A program made the position numbers and the translations under genes. Under the pieces are notes generated by a model. It searched no databases. It was not told where the DNA came from and saw only the letters and a list, made by a program, of their open reading frames with translations. A stretch of DNA of 64,000 nt. Source: Lycium barbarum. Its lineage: Eukaryota; Streptophyta; Magnoliopsida; Solanales; Solanaceae. Where the stretch lies: positions 85,512,543 to 85,576,542 of the forward strand of contig NC_083346.1 in the NCBI RefSeq assembly GCF_019175385.1, written 5' to 3'. Positions 11,586 to 24,544 of the stretch are shown in pieces (position 1 is the stretch's first letter; each line of letters starts with the position of its first letter).

Positions 11586-12780
11586 CAATGCATGAAAGAC
11601 TCATGAAAACTATGCTCTGGACTACTCTGGGTAGCATAAGATCTCTAGGACCATAAATATGGAACATAGGAATTCAAGGATGCGATGAATCCTTTATCAT
11701 CTAAGAGTAGAGTCTTTGGAACTCGCTCGTTTACTTTGTTCGTTCAGATAATAAGGATCATGCCAAAAGAATAAAAAGGACAGCCTTAACATACCTTGAA
11801 GCGTATCTAATCATCCAACGTCTACTTCTTGAACTCGTAAGTCTACAATCAAGATAACATAGGCCACAATTAGACCATTTGTAACACTTCCCATCCAATT
11901 CATGTGAAAAGGGGACTTATTGAGGTCCGGACAACATCCCCTTCATAACTCACTAATTCCTCAATCTTCCCATTTAACTAAAATCTCAACAACAATATTA
12001 ACAATAACCATATCAAAATATAATCAATTCTACTCCAAATCATCCCTCAAAATAACCCTCAAGTCCAACTATACTCTTATTGAACTTACAACTTTCATAA
12101 CTATAATTCCCTTTGCTTAAAAGCATTAAAACTCTTGATAATTAACTCAAACATAAAGGCAAGAATCATGTACATACCTTGAAGAAACTAGGATACCAAT
12201 AATCAAGCTCTACCCCCAATTCCCAAGCTCATCAACTTCAAAGAAACCCTAGGAACAACTTTCTCTTCACAAGCTCGGGTTTACGGGGCTTGGATCTTGC
12301 TAAGTCTTCACTATGGTGGTAGAAGATATTAAGAGGAGTATTCTAGGCCCTTCTCTAATTTGGGAGTGAAAATAAGGAAAATAAAACGTGAGGGTCAACT
12401 ATATATAGCTGGAACTAGAAAGTTCCAGAGGTGCAGTTTGATGTGCGGGTCGACGGCCCGTCGACGCGTCGATGGTCCGTCGACTTGTGTCGTTGATAAA
12501 CTATCAGAGAATCAAAGGTGGCAGGGTGTCGACGGTGTACATTGACCGTCGAAGCGTCAAAAGGGACTGGTTTTCTGCCAGTTCCCTGAGTCCATTCCGC
12601 TGCGACAATTCAATTTGTTTAGCTTTAATCCTATGGTATTGCAAAGAACATATACTCATACATTGGGACCCACGAGGTAAAGCACTTAATGCCTCAAAAC
12701 TCGAGTGCGAATCTCCATACTAAGGGTATAAACCACTCATAAGCCAAGGATCGCTTGCGACAAAAACGAAAGGTGTAACA

Positions 12781-14123
12781 GTACCTAATTTCATACTTTA
12801 TTTCGTTCCTTCAAAATCAGTTTTTAGGAGTTCTAGAGCTCCAATTTGGGTGATTTTCACTGAGTTTATCTTTATTTCAAAATGAGGTAAGTACTAAATC
12901 TTTAATTTGGTGTTTCCTCAGGATTACTTCTGTTGGTTATCATTTTTATTTGCGTTTGGGTTGTAGAAACTGAGTTTTGAGCGCTATAGATGGGAAATGG
13001 TAAATCCTTGATTTGAGAGTCAATTCATGAATGAAATTCATTAGTTTCTTGGATTAAGAACCCACAGGTTATAGGTACCGATTTTTCAATAAAATTTCAT
13101 TTTGCTCTTGGTGGCTTGGGGTTACCTTTTTTGCTTCATTTTTGAGTTCAGAACTGAAGTATAGAAATATAAGTATCAATGAACTCATCCAACCTCGTAG
13201 AGTACTATTTTAGATAGAACTGGTTCGATGAGTTTTGGACGCGGCAGAATTTTTGGAAGACTTAATCTTCATTCGGATTGAGACAACAATTGTTTAGAGG
13301 CATTGAGGAATGATAAGTATACATGTGAGCTTGTGGGCTTCAAATCAGGCAAGTTATGACCTTACTCGACCCTATTTAAAGCCTGTGGTTGGTTAAATTG
13401 GCTAATAAAGAGGGACTAACGGCGAATAAAAGAGGTCCCTTACTTGTGAGATGACGAGCACTTGTACTAGGTATTAGTGCCATGTTATGTGGTGTTGTAT
13501 AGTATTGAATTGGTTACTTTCATTGTTGGAATACCAAGCATATGGGCGTTAGCTAATAGCTTAGACCAATTGATATGAATTGTGATGTGACACATGAATC
13601 TCCTATTTGATTCTTATACATTTTATGCATGTCTTATTTGTTGATTTGTGTTCTCATCACAACATAACACTCGTTTAAGTATAAAAGGGAGCTAAGATTG
13701 AGTCATTTAATTTATAGCCTTATTGCTTGTTACGTGTATGTCATATTTATGCTTTGATATGGTAAATCATGCATATTACACTTAAGGATGCGTATGTGAT
13801 GATCGATGGAGAATAGTTATGGACAGACTGATGCGAATGATAAAACGAGGTGAATTGATAAAGACAGGTAAATGGAACTGAATTAGCTAGGTGTTGAGAA
13901 TGAAGCCTAAATGGCTGAGAATCCAACGGGATTTGGTTTCGGTGGTGTATGGACCTCCCAAGTCCCCCATGGGTCACCTATTTCATATTATGAAGTTTTG
14001 TATACCGGTGTATACCAGTGATGGAAGGTTTTTGTATTGCATTTGCATATCATGTTTTTCATTGATTCTTTATTGTTGACTTACTTGGAGAGTGATTGAA
14101 ATGTACTTATCTTATTGACTGAC
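12781..14123 (+). mobile_element. Family C LTR fragment, plus orientation
   Basis: No gene seen. The sequence aligns in order with 26950-27970 (the GACGAGCACTTGTAC...GGTA block near 13450 matches 27630-27660) and with the P1 LTR (about 36300-37450). A donor-like GAG/GTAAGT lies at 12887. It is bounded on the left by the M1 LTR and on the right by another family C LTR start, so both ends are truncated. It is old: matches to the other copies are approximate. Confidence 0.6.
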
Positions 14124-14757
14124 TATAACGACCTGTTAGGTCGTTTTGGCTATTTTGATTGTTTTACCCCTGTTGGCCCTTCCTCTAGCTTCATTAGAGT
14201 GTTTTTGACTCTTGGCGATGGGTGGTGTAATTACCGAGGTATTCGGATGACATTTGGGTGAGAAAAATGAGAATTTTGGAAGTTTAGAGGTGTTTGATGG
14301 ACCAAAGTCAACATCGGGGGTAAGTGAGTCTTTTTGGTAATTTTTTTCATTTCAATTGGTTCAGTTACCTAGGGTCTCGGGGGTATATTGGTCTTTTGGC
14401 TGAAAATCTAGTTTTGAGGGATTTGGAGTTGACCCCGTAAAAACATCAGGTCAAGATGACCACTTTTAGAAATTCTGAGGGCGCGAGTGAGTTCATAGCA
14501 CGTTTTGGGATTGAAATGCATATATGGTTCATGTCCGGGAGGTCATGGATAAGTTTCGGGTAATTGATGGAAATTCTGGGAAACCAAATTTTTCTGGTGT
14601 TTCATGTGTCTGGTTTCCTTTTTGCATTCGTAAAGAAGGTCTCACGTTCGCAAGAGTTGGGGACCAGACGGGGAAACTTTCGTGAGAATGGGCTTGCGTT
14701 CCCGTAGAAGGGAAGGGGTCTGAATCGGGTTGGACTGACCCATCGCGTTCAGGATTG
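14124..14757 (+). mobile_element. Family C LTR, left half (split by M2)
   Basis: Begins near TATAACGACCTGTTAGG (about 14124), an LTR-start-like sequence, and includes a region homologous to 35650-35800 of the P1 LTR (GGTTCAGTT...GTTGACCC). It is interrupted at 14757/14758 by M2 and resumes at 26794: 'CATCGCGTTCAG' and 'ACACGTCGCGTTCGCG' flank the insertion. No coding sequence. Confidence 0.6.
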
Positions 14758-17037
14758 TGTCACGACCCGACTAGGGGCCGTGACGGGTACCCGGGGCTAA
14801 CCACCGAGCACCACTCATTCCTTTACCTATCATACTCATATCATAAGAAAATCATTTCTCATTTGGAGACATAATTACGTTTCATATATATTTAAGCTCG
14901 AGGTTTCATAATAGCCATACATAGGCACATATATACATAAAAGCCCATCAATATCTTTAGCGTCATCACTATTATCATCGTCATCATTATCATCATCACT
15001 ATCAACATCGCCATCATTATCATCACATATATCTCATAAGCTTACCATAACCTTTCATAGAGCATGCTTTTGAATTTAAAGACAATCTATGAAAATCGTA
15101 TCATATTCGTATCATAAACTTCATAAAAATATCGCATGATAGACTTTATAACCTCTAACTTAGGCTCGTCATTACCATCATCGTATATATGGAATATCTC
15201 TTACCTTTATCTCATATGGAACCCCCTATGAACATAGACTCATAACTTTTTCCGAACATTGGTCATAGGACATGCATTAGAGCTTATGAAAAATCTAAAC
15301 AATGTCGGGGTGACATAAGGTCGAGAGCCCCCGATTCCATTATCGAGTAATCATATTCATCGTATCTCACCTTGAAGGAACTAACATTTTAAGGTGAGTG
15401 TACACCATGAACAACATCAAGGGATCGTAAGTAGGATCTTCAACTTCATAGACATCACATCTTGCTTTAGAATCTCTAGGCTTAAACTTACCATCATTAT
15501 TTTCGCATTCGTGATATATCTCTCATCTTTATCTCATAAGAAGCTCTTTATCGATATTGTCTCATAGTTCCCGGAATATAATAAAGTCATGGAAAGGTAG
15601 GGGACATAATATCATAGAAATCATATCAGGATCGTTAACTTCGTAGGAATATCGTATCATGAGCTTTAGGACTTCTAGACTTAGATTCGTCGTCGGTGTT
15701 GTCATGTTCGTAACGTATCTCTTTTATTTATCTCGTATGAAGTTCTTTATACTCGTAGATTCATAGTTCCCAATAGAGCTTATGAACAATTTATTTATCT
15801 TTTATTCCATCGCTTGATTGTTCTCCTTCAATGCTCACGTTTCTACCTTCAAGAGAATTCGCATTCACATTAGCTAATCGATTACATGAACGTGCTTACT
15901 AAAGCTAGAGAAAATTGGGTAGCATTTCCTTTTTTTATACAACCTTCCCCATATTGTATATCAACTCCCAAACATTTATAATAATGTTCACAATATCATA
16001 ACCACAATCTTCATTCATCTACATTACCCTCGTTTCACAATTCCACTTCAGTTCATCCATAATCATGGTCATAGTATACTAGTACGTTTTATCACATATA
16101 ATGCTTATCCCATGTCCTTAATATCATTTATAACATAACTATATCACAACACATCAATAATCATGACTCAATTCAAGTGATTACTCAAAATGACACTATT
16201 CCGACATTCATGACCCATTTTTCTATATTATTTTACAATCCAAGTGTTTCAACTTTCAAATACCTTAAAACTTAACTTATATGGTGTAGGAATGAACTTT
16301 GATTGCAAACACTTCACTTGACCAAAACCCTAGTTTCACCTTCACTTGGATTCCTTGCCTTGGATGAACTTTAATGGGTTTCTTACAATTGATTCACTTT
16401 GTTTGATGTAGTTAATCACTAATACCCCTTGAATTCTTGTGGGATAAGTGTATAGAGATGTTTTTAGAGAGAAGGGGGGTGAAGGGAAATGAAATGAAAT
16501 GAAACTTGAACCCTTATTAATAATACTCAATTCTGTCCCGACACGAACATACGGACCAACATACGGTCCGTATCTTTTATACGGGTCGTATGTCTGGCCG
16601 TATATTTGGTCCAGTGAAGGTTTCCCATATTGGCTAAATATACGGCCTAACATACGGCTAGTATAATTTATACGGCCAGTATGTTGGGCCGTATAATGCC
16701 AAGCTATTCCGATTTCGTTCTCGTCGACTCGTTTGACCTCCAATCCTTATGGAACCTTCTTAACACTTGTTTATCACATCATTAACAATCTAAGGGACGT
16801 TATAACTCTTCTCCAAAGTATCATTAAATCATCATTAACTCGTTATTCATAAATCCTTTCCGAGACGTAACGTATGTCTTGCCTTCCTTAACAACTTCCG
16901 TCTCCTACTTCACATTTCTTTGAAATCTCAATTAGAATCATCGAATGTTATTTCTTACTCATCAAAACATCGAATACGTCGCGCCCTTCTTCAGTCTATT
17001 CACTATGCATGAACGAAAAAAAATCTGAGCTGTAAAA
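14758..17037 (-). mobile_element. 3' LTR of element M2 (2,280 bp)
   Basis: The plus strand begins TGTCACGACCCG and ends ...CTGAGCTGTAAAA, a decayed form of CCGAGGTGTAACA. The minus-strand PPT follows at once. It matches 24545-26793 almost throughout, so those two are an LTR pair. It lacks about 80-90 bp present in the partner near 25425-25515 (replaced at about 15778-15805), which removes a donor-like site. Palindromes ATACGGTCCGTAT (16561-16573) and relatives lie upstream of a TATA-like AT stretch near 16516-16530. GATTG (14753-14757) and AATTG (26794-26798) are a one-mismatch TSD. Confidence 0.85.
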
Positions 17038-17072
17038 TATTTCCCCCTTGGGAACATTCGTCCTCGAATGTT
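17038..17072 (-). promoter_or_regulatory. M2 polypurine tract and hairpin
   Basis: 17038-17050 (TATTTCCCCCTTG) is the complement of a PPT next to the LTR. 17053-17072 is a perfect 8-bp stem with a 4-base loop (AACATTCG/TCCT/CGAATGTT), the same hairpin as at 63671-63690. Confidence 0.85.
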
Positions 17073-19508
17073 AAGCTATCCGGGATTCTACGAAAATTTC
17101 GCCATATATTTTCCTTCAACTGACCCGGAGTATCATGACCACACTATTCTTTCTTACCCCTTACTCCTCTTTTTAAGTACCCACTTGGTTTCATTGGCGA
17201 CGCATAAATACTTGCAAGTTACATAATCATTCTTGCGTGATTCGAGTACATACACATCTATACATATACATGTATTCATATCCGTATCCGTATTCATAAT
17301 CGTACTCATTTCTGCATAACTCTCACTCTTTGTTCTAGAGTCTATATCTGTCACATCTTAAGGTCCATTGTTTCATTCTCTACACTTGTATTCTCTTTAC
17401 TCGCTTCCCCCCTTTAGGGGTTTTACTTGTACCATTCTAAAATTTGTTGCCTCCTTCAAATCTTGAATTCATATATCCCTTACTATACTACATCTTATTC
17501 ATGCTGTTTCCCAAAATCTATACCTACGATAATTCATGTGTAAAGTCTTAACATACTCATCTTGCGGTTTTGTAATAAAGTAATACAACCGACATAGCAA
17601 TCCAAACAAGGATGTATTTTACTTAGCTCATCTAGTAGTTATGAGTCAATGTCTAAATCCGCTCCAATTAACAACTTTTGTCCCATAGGGATGCTCGCAA
17701 TAGTAGTAGTTCTAGTTATCCATACCATCCATATAATGTCACTTGCCCTCTTCTTCGGTGCTCAAAGTTCACTTGTAACGTCATCTTTGTTTTCCAGGGC
17801 GTAAGTCTCATGCGCAACTAATACCCCTTATGCCTCATACTCTTTTACTCTTGTTTTGCACTCAACATTAGTTTCAAAACCAATCATAATCATATTGCGT
17901 TTGTCGTTGGTGATAGCTTTACTCTATCGTTTTATCGTTGTACGGTAAACTCATAATTCATGATCATCTTTTTCTTTTCAACTTATTACTTCATATACTC
18001 TACTCGTTCTAACTTGGTATAGGATATTCGTAGGAGATTCGTCTTCCTTTAATCATAACACGACTACTTCTCAAGTGCGCGTGCTTTGCGGCGCATTTCC
18101 TTCTCTTTCTATTCCCATTCTTATTCCTTTACATTCCTTCCTCCACAATTTATCTTATTTCCTCCCGTTTTATAATCGATCCTTTATTCCTCGCACAAGG
18201 AATCCTATTCTTAACTTAGTACCGCTTGTCCTTTAGAATATACTACCTTTGTACAATCCATTCTTCGCATCAAACTTATTCTATTCATTCTGATCATCCC
18301 CTCTCATCCTTATTGTGTTAATCTTTTTTCTAATAATCATCCTATTTCGTCATTCATCTTTCCGTAGTCTTGGTCCTTTACATCCAGCTAAAGATATCAC
18401 TCATACTCTTGATTATACCAATCACAAACTACTACTACTCTGCCATATCACTTTTTTCTGATTTCTTTCTCAAGTTGACTTCCCCCTTTTTGCTTGTTAT
18501 CATTTCTGTCATTGAGGAACCCCTATGCTGGACTTTCCCCTAACAAGGTCTTATAAGCTTTCTCATCTACTGCTCCATGGCTCGCTTGTTGGTTTCATAT
18601 TTGCATTCACTGTTTATTCATATAGAACATGTCACATCTTTAGTCATTTCCTCCCTATGCTTTACTTACATTGTACTACAGTCCTTGCCTCATTCTCATT
18701 ATGTCTTGATCATAATCAATGCTATAGGGTGCCACTTCTTTACCTCGTTCGTAAGCCTGCTCGTGAAGTAGAATAAACCTCGTGAAGTAAGCATACTTAA
18801 CCTGTTACTCTTTCTGATTAACCCTATTTCACTTACCACATAAGCCATCTCACAAATGTATTCACATTCATTATAATCCTTCATATTCATATCTCTGTCT
18901 CTGTGATGCTGTTTCTTTATTTTGCTAATAAACTTATCGTATCTTTCTCGTGCTTATCCCTCCAATCAATACTTCAGTATCACACTCTATTGGAGTTACC
19001 CTTTCTCTTCTATGTCATGCTTTAGCACTACCAGTCTCCCTAATTTACTCTAGCATTTCTCTTTACCGTATCAATATCGCTCTTATAACTGCCATTACTA
19101 TCAATTCAATAGTGTTTAACTCACCTCGTGTAGTTGTTAACGATACTCCTAACTTAATCTCGTCCTGCCATTACTTTTTGCACAACATATTTTCCCGTTA
19201 GGACATATTGCAAGCTTATATCTTATCTTCTTTAGATTCTACGAAAATTTCGGCAGAGTTTCCTCTATATTTCTCACTATCCCAAAACCTGTACGCAGCA
19301 AATACCAACAATGCCTCACAGGGTCAATATATATATAGATGACATATCTCAGTCACACAGGGCTCCCACTTTCAAGTAAATGCACAAAGATGTCGAAACT
19401 TACCTCATATAGAACGCTTCGAGATGTACCTGACCCTTTAGTGATCTGCCTTGTTATCTCTTCCTATTTACTTTCTCTTTCATTCTTCGGCTTTACATTT
19501 CAATCATA
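17073..19508 (-). mobile_element. M2 internal domain, non-coding
   Basis: About 2.4 kb, pyrimidine-rich on the plus strand (purine-rich in element sense), with no retroelement protein motif in either orientation. Part of it (19220-19500) matches the internal domain of O at about 46340-46570, including the 'CCTGTGAGGC' and 'GAGGAAACTCTGCC' blocks in element sense. It ends abruptly where the M3 LTR starts (19509). The PBS-proximal part of M2 was not found. Confidence 0.65.
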
Positions 19509-22053
19509 TGTCACGACCCAACTAGGGCCCGTGACGGGTACCCGGGGCTGACCACCGAGCACCACTCGTTCTACTACTCATCATACTCATTAAGCCTCCT
19601 TTTTCGTTCATAAACTCATAGCCATAAGAAAATAATGTTTCATTAAAGAACGTAAGTACTTTTATATACATAAGCCCTATGGCTATCAAAAGATAATGTA
19701 CACATATCTACGTGTATACAGTAGTGACCTTGTGAGACCATATAACCCACACATACGTATCTACGAGCCTCTACTAGAGTACTAGACATATGGATGGGAC
19801 AAGACCCCGTCGTGCCCAAAATATTTATACATATATATATACACAAAAGTATAACCCGATTAGCACCTCCGGAATAATGGAGTGCTACTGCAAATCTGCT
19901 GATAGCTCCTAAAGGTCTGCGCCGTCTCCCTGTCTACCTGTGGGCATGAACACAGCGTCCAAAGAAAACGGACGTCAGTACGAATATTGTACTGAGTATG
20001 TAAGGCATGAATGAAACAAACATAATAGAGAAATCATAAGTCATGGGGTGAAGGCAAAACCGGCGCGACCGGTAAGGATGATTGCATTTCATACATATAT
20101 CACATATACATAATCGTCGTACATGAACCATCATAGCGTATACATCATCATGTCATATAATTCATCATCGTAGTACCGTAGCTTCTCATACACATAAAAT
20201 ATTATCCGTATTTGGCCACGTAGGGCTCGACAACATCCGTATTCAACCACATGGTGGCTCGACAGTATCCGTATTCGGCCACGTAGTGGCTCGACAATAT
20301 CACATATATATCTTCCGTATTCGGCCACGTAGTAGCTCGACCATATCACATGCAGCATACAAGGATCAATATATCTCATCATTATCATTGCCATCACATA
20401 TATCTTATAAGCTTATCGTAACCTTTCATTAATGCACACATTTAAATTTAAAGACAATCTATGAAAATCACATCATATTCGAAGCATGAATTTCGTAAAA
20501 ATATCGTATGATAGTCTTTAAAATTATTGGGCTTAAGCTCATCATTTCCATTATCATTTCTAGAGTGTATCTCTTACCTCTATCTCACATGAAATCCTTT
20601 TTGAACATAGACTCGTAGTTTCTCGAAACATTGATCATAGGACATGCATTGAGGCTTATGAACAATCTATAACAATGTCGGGGTGACGTAAGGTCGAGAG
20701 CCCCCGCTTACATTATGGAGCACTCATAGGTATTCTGCCTCACCTTGAAGGAATTAGTATATAAGGTGAGTGTATACATCAAACATTACCAATAGATCGT
20801 AGTTAATGTCTTTAGCTTTGTTTAAACATTATACCATGAACTCTAGAATCTTTAGTCTTAAGCTTACATCTTCGTTATCGTGCTCATAACATGTCTCTTA
20901 TTCTTATCCCACGTGGCTATCCATGTCTCTTATTCTTAATCGACTATAAGAACGCGTGACTATTTTCTAGGGAAAATTGGGCAGCATTTCCTTTGTTTCT
21001 ACTACTTTTCCCATGTTTAATTTCAACTACCAAACATTCACAACAACACTCACAATATCGTATCAACAATCGTCATTTATCTACATTTACCGCATTCCAC
21101 CATTTTTCTCCAATTTCTCCACATTTATGGTTCTTAGCTCATCATCACATTTTCTCATACCTCACACCTATGTTATGGTCTACATGTCATTTATAACATA
21201 TTTATACTCCCAACTCATCAACATTCATGATTCAATCCAACTATCATTCAATTATGACACTATTCACATTTTATGACCCATTTACTACACTCTTCTATAA
21301 TACAAGTGTTTCAACGTAATCATCATGAGAAAGTCATAAAACTTACCTTAGATGTGGTAGGAATGAGCCTTGAGTAGCAATACTTTTCTATGCCAAAAAC
21401 CCTACTTCACTTCCTTTGCAATTTCTTGGTGTAGATGAACTTTGATGAGTCTCACACTCTTGATTTCATGGTTTTAGTGTTGTTGATCTTGATTTTCCTT
21501 TTCTTCTCTTGTGGATGAATATTAGAGAGTATTCTAGATGTCTCTTAAAGTGTAGAGTGAAAATGAAATGAATGGAATGAAAAAGGGTCCCTCATACTTA
21601 ACTTAAAATCTTATTTTTATGAACAGTAGTCGAAGTGCACAGTGGCCGTAAACCTAATTTATGGCCCATATTCTGGTTTACGGTCCGTCCTTCACGATCG
21701 TATTTAAGCATAACAGAACCAGAAAGGTTTGCTGGAGTCATGGTGGTTTACGGTCACAGTTTACGGGTCGTATTTCAATTTACGGTCCGTATTCTGAGTC
21801 GTATTTAACCATGTAGACATTTGGCAGAAAGTTGAAATTTTGTATATTGGAGGACGATAGCAGTTTACGGTCCGTAAACCACTTTACGGGTCGTATTCTA
21901 TTTTACGACCAACTAGGCTGAAGTGCAAATCTGCAACTTTCGCATTTTCAAAACTCATAAGTAGTCATCCCCTTCTTAGTAAAACATCGTACACTCATAC
22001 TCTTCATTTGTCTATTCATTGAACGTTCACGGAGAAATTTCCGAGGTGTAACA
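19509..22053 (-). mobile_element. 3' LTR of element M3 (2,545 bp)
   Basis: Plus strand TGTCACGACCCAACTAGG ... CCGAGGTGTAACA. The LTR end (GGTGCTCGG..GGGTACCCGTC..GGGTCGTGACA in element sense) closely resembles that of P2. Minus-strand landmarks: palindrome GTTTACGGTCCGTAAAC (21863-21879) and relatives to about 21630, a TATA-like AT stretch near 21605-21620, a perfect donor AAG/GTAAGT (complement, about 21346), and the double hairpin (19956-19994). It inserts into the M2 internal domain. No ORF of interest. Confidence 0.82.
20208..20345 (-). repeat. GGCCACGTAG tandem repeats in M3 LTR
   Basis: A 30-35 bp unit (CCGTATTCGGCCACGTAG then TGGCTCGACAATAT) occurs about four times with variation. The same unit occurs at 24238-24270 in the rearranged LTR sequence to the right. 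Confidence 0.8.
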
Positions 22054-22090
22054 TTCTTCCCTCCTTTTGGAACATTCGTCCTCGAATGTT
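22054..22090 (-). promoter_or_regulatory. M3 polypurine tract and hairpin
   Basis: 22054-22069 (TTCTTCCCTCCTTTTG) is the complementary PPT, abutting the LTR. 22071-22090 is a perfect 8-bp stem with loop TCCT, identical to the M2 hairpin. Confidence 0.85.
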
Positions 22091-22834
22091 AAGTCAGCGG
22101 GGATTCTACGAAAAATTCGCCAGAGTTTCCCTTGTAATATGGTACTACAACCCTATCACAACAACCCATAATATCATTGCCTCACAGGGTCACAACATAA
22201 TAGCAACATATCTATGGCCACACACAACCCAAAAGCATAAAAATAAAACATAAATACCTTTTTCTAGCTTGGTTCTTAACTTACATCTCTCCCATTCCCT
22301 TTTCATCATCCAGTGAATTCTTTTAGGACATCTCTCATGTCCTTTATTGATTATGCAGCCTCGTACTACTAACTCCATAATCCTGTAGTGGTAACTTCTA
22401 AATTGCTATAACTCATGTCTCGTATATTTTCCTCACACTTACATCTTCATAAAAATATATTGACAATAGAGTCTGCACGATAAGGAAGCTTTCATCGATA
22501 ACTAACTTGCTCGGTAGCACATGTCACTCCCTTACTTTTTCTAACTGACCCTATCTTTTCTCTATTCTTTAGCAACTGCTATCTTAGAGGTTCTACCCTT
22601 CACACCCTACTTCCTTAAGGCTTGTGTAGCATCGTCCTCACAATCCCCTTTAAGTCTTATCGGTAGTATTTCTAAAGGTATTTCATATAGATTACCAGTG
22701 GTGGATCAATACTATCCTCAAGGATATATATATATAAAAACTGTTAATACCACATATCGTACCTTATCGATTACCGTCGCTACATAGCATAAAACCTCTC
22801 AATTCATACTTGTTTAATATGATAAATATTTATT
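22091..22834 (-). mobile_element. M3 internal remnant, non-coding
   Basis: No coding frame recognised. The first 120 bases repeat the block also found next to the M2 and M4 PPTs and inside O: TTCTACGAAAAATTCG, then GAGTTTCCC, then 'GCCTCACAGGGTCACA' on the plus strand. The rest is AT-rich with no assignable feature. Confidence 0.55.
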
Positions 22835-23440
22835 TCTCCTTTCACACATTATCAAAGGTACAGATATATCTGTGACGGCATCGGGAAATGACTCTGGATC
22901 CTGTCGCTCAGCTAAAGCATATATACGGGGCTGAGTGGCACCTGAAGTAGTTTCTCCCCCTCTGCCTCTACCTCGCCCTGCCGGAACTGGGGAAGTCTGC
23001 CCTCCCGGGCGCACCGAAGAAGAACCAGCCGCTGATCCTGCGGGCTAAACCGCCTCGAAACGGGCACTCTCTCATAATGTGACCTGACTGGCCGCAAACA
23101 TAACAATCATTCGAGCCCAATCGGCATGGTCCCCAATGTAGCTTACCGCACTGGGTACATTGTGGTATAAATGATCTCCTCTGGCCTGAATCACTCCTAT
23201 ACCGAGAGCCCGACTCGGTGAAACTCTGATTCGGTCCGGGATGACTAGAGAAGCTGGACCCCTGGTCTGCAACTCGTGGAGGTATACTAGTCACTGACTG
23301 ACCTGAGTGCCTAGAATACATCTGCCTCGATCCCCTTCTATGGTCGCTATCAGCACCTATGGATCTGGCCCTCTTACTTGGCCCCTGATCCATATCACGC
23401 TCGCCCCTTTGCGGATGTCGTTGCACTTCTAGATTTTGAG
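22835..23440 (-). pseudogene. gag: Gag-protease fragment with CCHC knuckle
   Basis: Minus-strand piece similar to the P2 gag C-terminus. It runs from a basic stretch (RDMDQGPSKRARS) through SRHSGQSVTS and a half knuckle CTQCGKLHWGPC to a complete CCHC knuckle CYVCGQSGHIMREC (about 23125-23084). A frameshifted GRGRGG region and IYALAERQDPESFPD follow, just before the protease active site would begin. Nothing upstream (capsid) or downstream (protease, RT) is present. It sits between M3 internal sequence and rearranged LTR sequence, so it is an isolated nucleocapsid-region relic. Confidence 0.85.
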
Positions 23441-24329
23441 CATGGGCTTATGAACAATCTATAACAATGTCGGGGTGACGTAAGGTCGAGAGCCCCCGCT
23501 TACATTATGGAGCATTCATAGGTATTCTGCCTCACCTTGAAGGAATTAGTAAATAAGGTGAGTGTATACATCAAGCATTACCAATAGATCGTAGTTAATG
23601 TCTTTAACTTTGTTTAAACATTATACCATGAACTCTAGAATCTTTAGTCTTAAGCTTACATCTCTGTTATCGTGCTCATAACATTGAATGAGCCTTGAGT
23701 AGCAATACTCTTCTATATATATATATATACATAAGCCTTTCGGCTATCCACATAATACATATATACACGTGGAAAATCCACATACTACCCAAACATACCT
23801 ATCTACGAGCCTCTACTAGAATACTAGACATATGGACGGGACAGGACCCCGTCGTGCCCAAAACATATATGTACATAGAATAGTAGATCAATGGCACCTC
23901 CGGAATAACAGAGTGCGCTCAAAAATCTGCTAATCGACTTCTATAAATCTGGGTTGCCTCCCTGTCTACCTGTGGGCATGAACACAGCATCCAAAGAAAA
24001 CGGACGTCAATACGAATATTGTCCTGAGTATGTAAGGCATGAATGAAATGAACATAATAAAGAATCATAAGACATAAGATGAAGACATAACTTGTGTAAC
24101 TTTTAAGGGAGGATACCTATCATGCCTATATCATATATTATCACGGTACATGTATCATCATAGCGCATACATCGTCGTATCATACATATATATATATATC
24201 ATAACACCACATCTGCTCATACACATTAAATATTATCTGTATACGGCCACGTAGTGGCTCGACAATATCACATACATATCTTCCGGGCTTTTCATACATA
24301 TATCATATATATAATCATAGTAGTATCGT

Positions 24330-24470
24330 GCCCGACTATATAGGGTCGGTGTCTTACGTGCCCAGCTGTAATAAAGCTTGGTGTTATACGTGTCTGGCCC
24401 TACCAAGGCTCAGTGTTGTCCGTGCCTGGCCCTACCAAGGCTCAGTGTTCTTCGTACCCAACTGCAGAGG
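24330..24470 (-). repeat. Short tandem repeats, CGTGCC(C/T)G unit
   Basis: Degenerate repeats of about 35 bp (CGTGCCTGGCCCTACCAAGG, then CTCAGTGTT) occur roughly four times and are followed by (TA)n at 24488-24520. The position fits the tandem-array zone of these LTRs. Confidence 0.7.
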
Positions 24471-24484
24471 TGCGCGCGCGTTAC

Positions 24485-24487
<3 letters not shown>

Positions 24488-24520
<33 letters not shown>
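24488..24520. repeat. TA microsatellite
   Basis: An uninterrupted (AT)n run of about 33 bases next to the rearranged LTR junction. Confidence 0.9.
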
Positions 24521-24529
<9 letters not shown>

Positions 24530-24544
24530 TTCTACCCGGCCATA

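Larger units (their letters stand above)
10401..12780 (-). mobile_element. 5' LTR of element M1 (2,380 bp)
   Basis: The plus strand begins TGTCACGACCC (LTR end) and finishes GGTGTAACA at 12780, so on the minus strand the LTR starts TGTTACACCTTTCG. Minus-strand order: palindrome array GTCGACGG-C-CCGTCGAC (12449-12465) with a second copy at 12468-12484; a TATA box (complement of CTATATATAG, about 12399-12408); donor-like AAG/GTATGT sites near 12177 and 11794; tandem GCCCGGCC repeats; TA runs; and the double hairpin (10921-10960). The size is close to the P2 LTR. GTACC (12781-12785) should be one TSD copy; the partner is outside the window. Confidence 0.85.
23441..24544 (-). mobile_element. Scrambled M3-type LTR sequence
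   Basis: Three blocks match the M3 LTR but in changed order: 23448-23685 equals 20653-20890, 23686-23712 equals about 21358-21387, and 23718-24270 resembles 19661-20300. The last block includes the double hairpin (23988-24025) with GGATG in place of GGACG in element sense, which is a wobble pair. It ends in GCCCGGCC-type repeats and a TA run, then joins the M2 5' LTR at 24545. It replaces the ends expected for the M3 5' LTR and the M2 LTR/PBS. Recombination between related LTRs, or misassembly, would explain it. Confidence 0.6.

Noticed and set aside
16342..16743. 133-codon ORF repeated at 26158-26499 as a conserved gene
   Set aside because: The two copies are the same position of the M2 LTR pair. 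Similarity is due to LTR identity, and the ORF spans the ACGG/CCGT palindrome zone.
20131..20397. 88-codon minus ORF over the GGCCACGTAG repeats
   Set aside because: It is a translation of tandem repeats in the M3 LTR, with no start context or family match.
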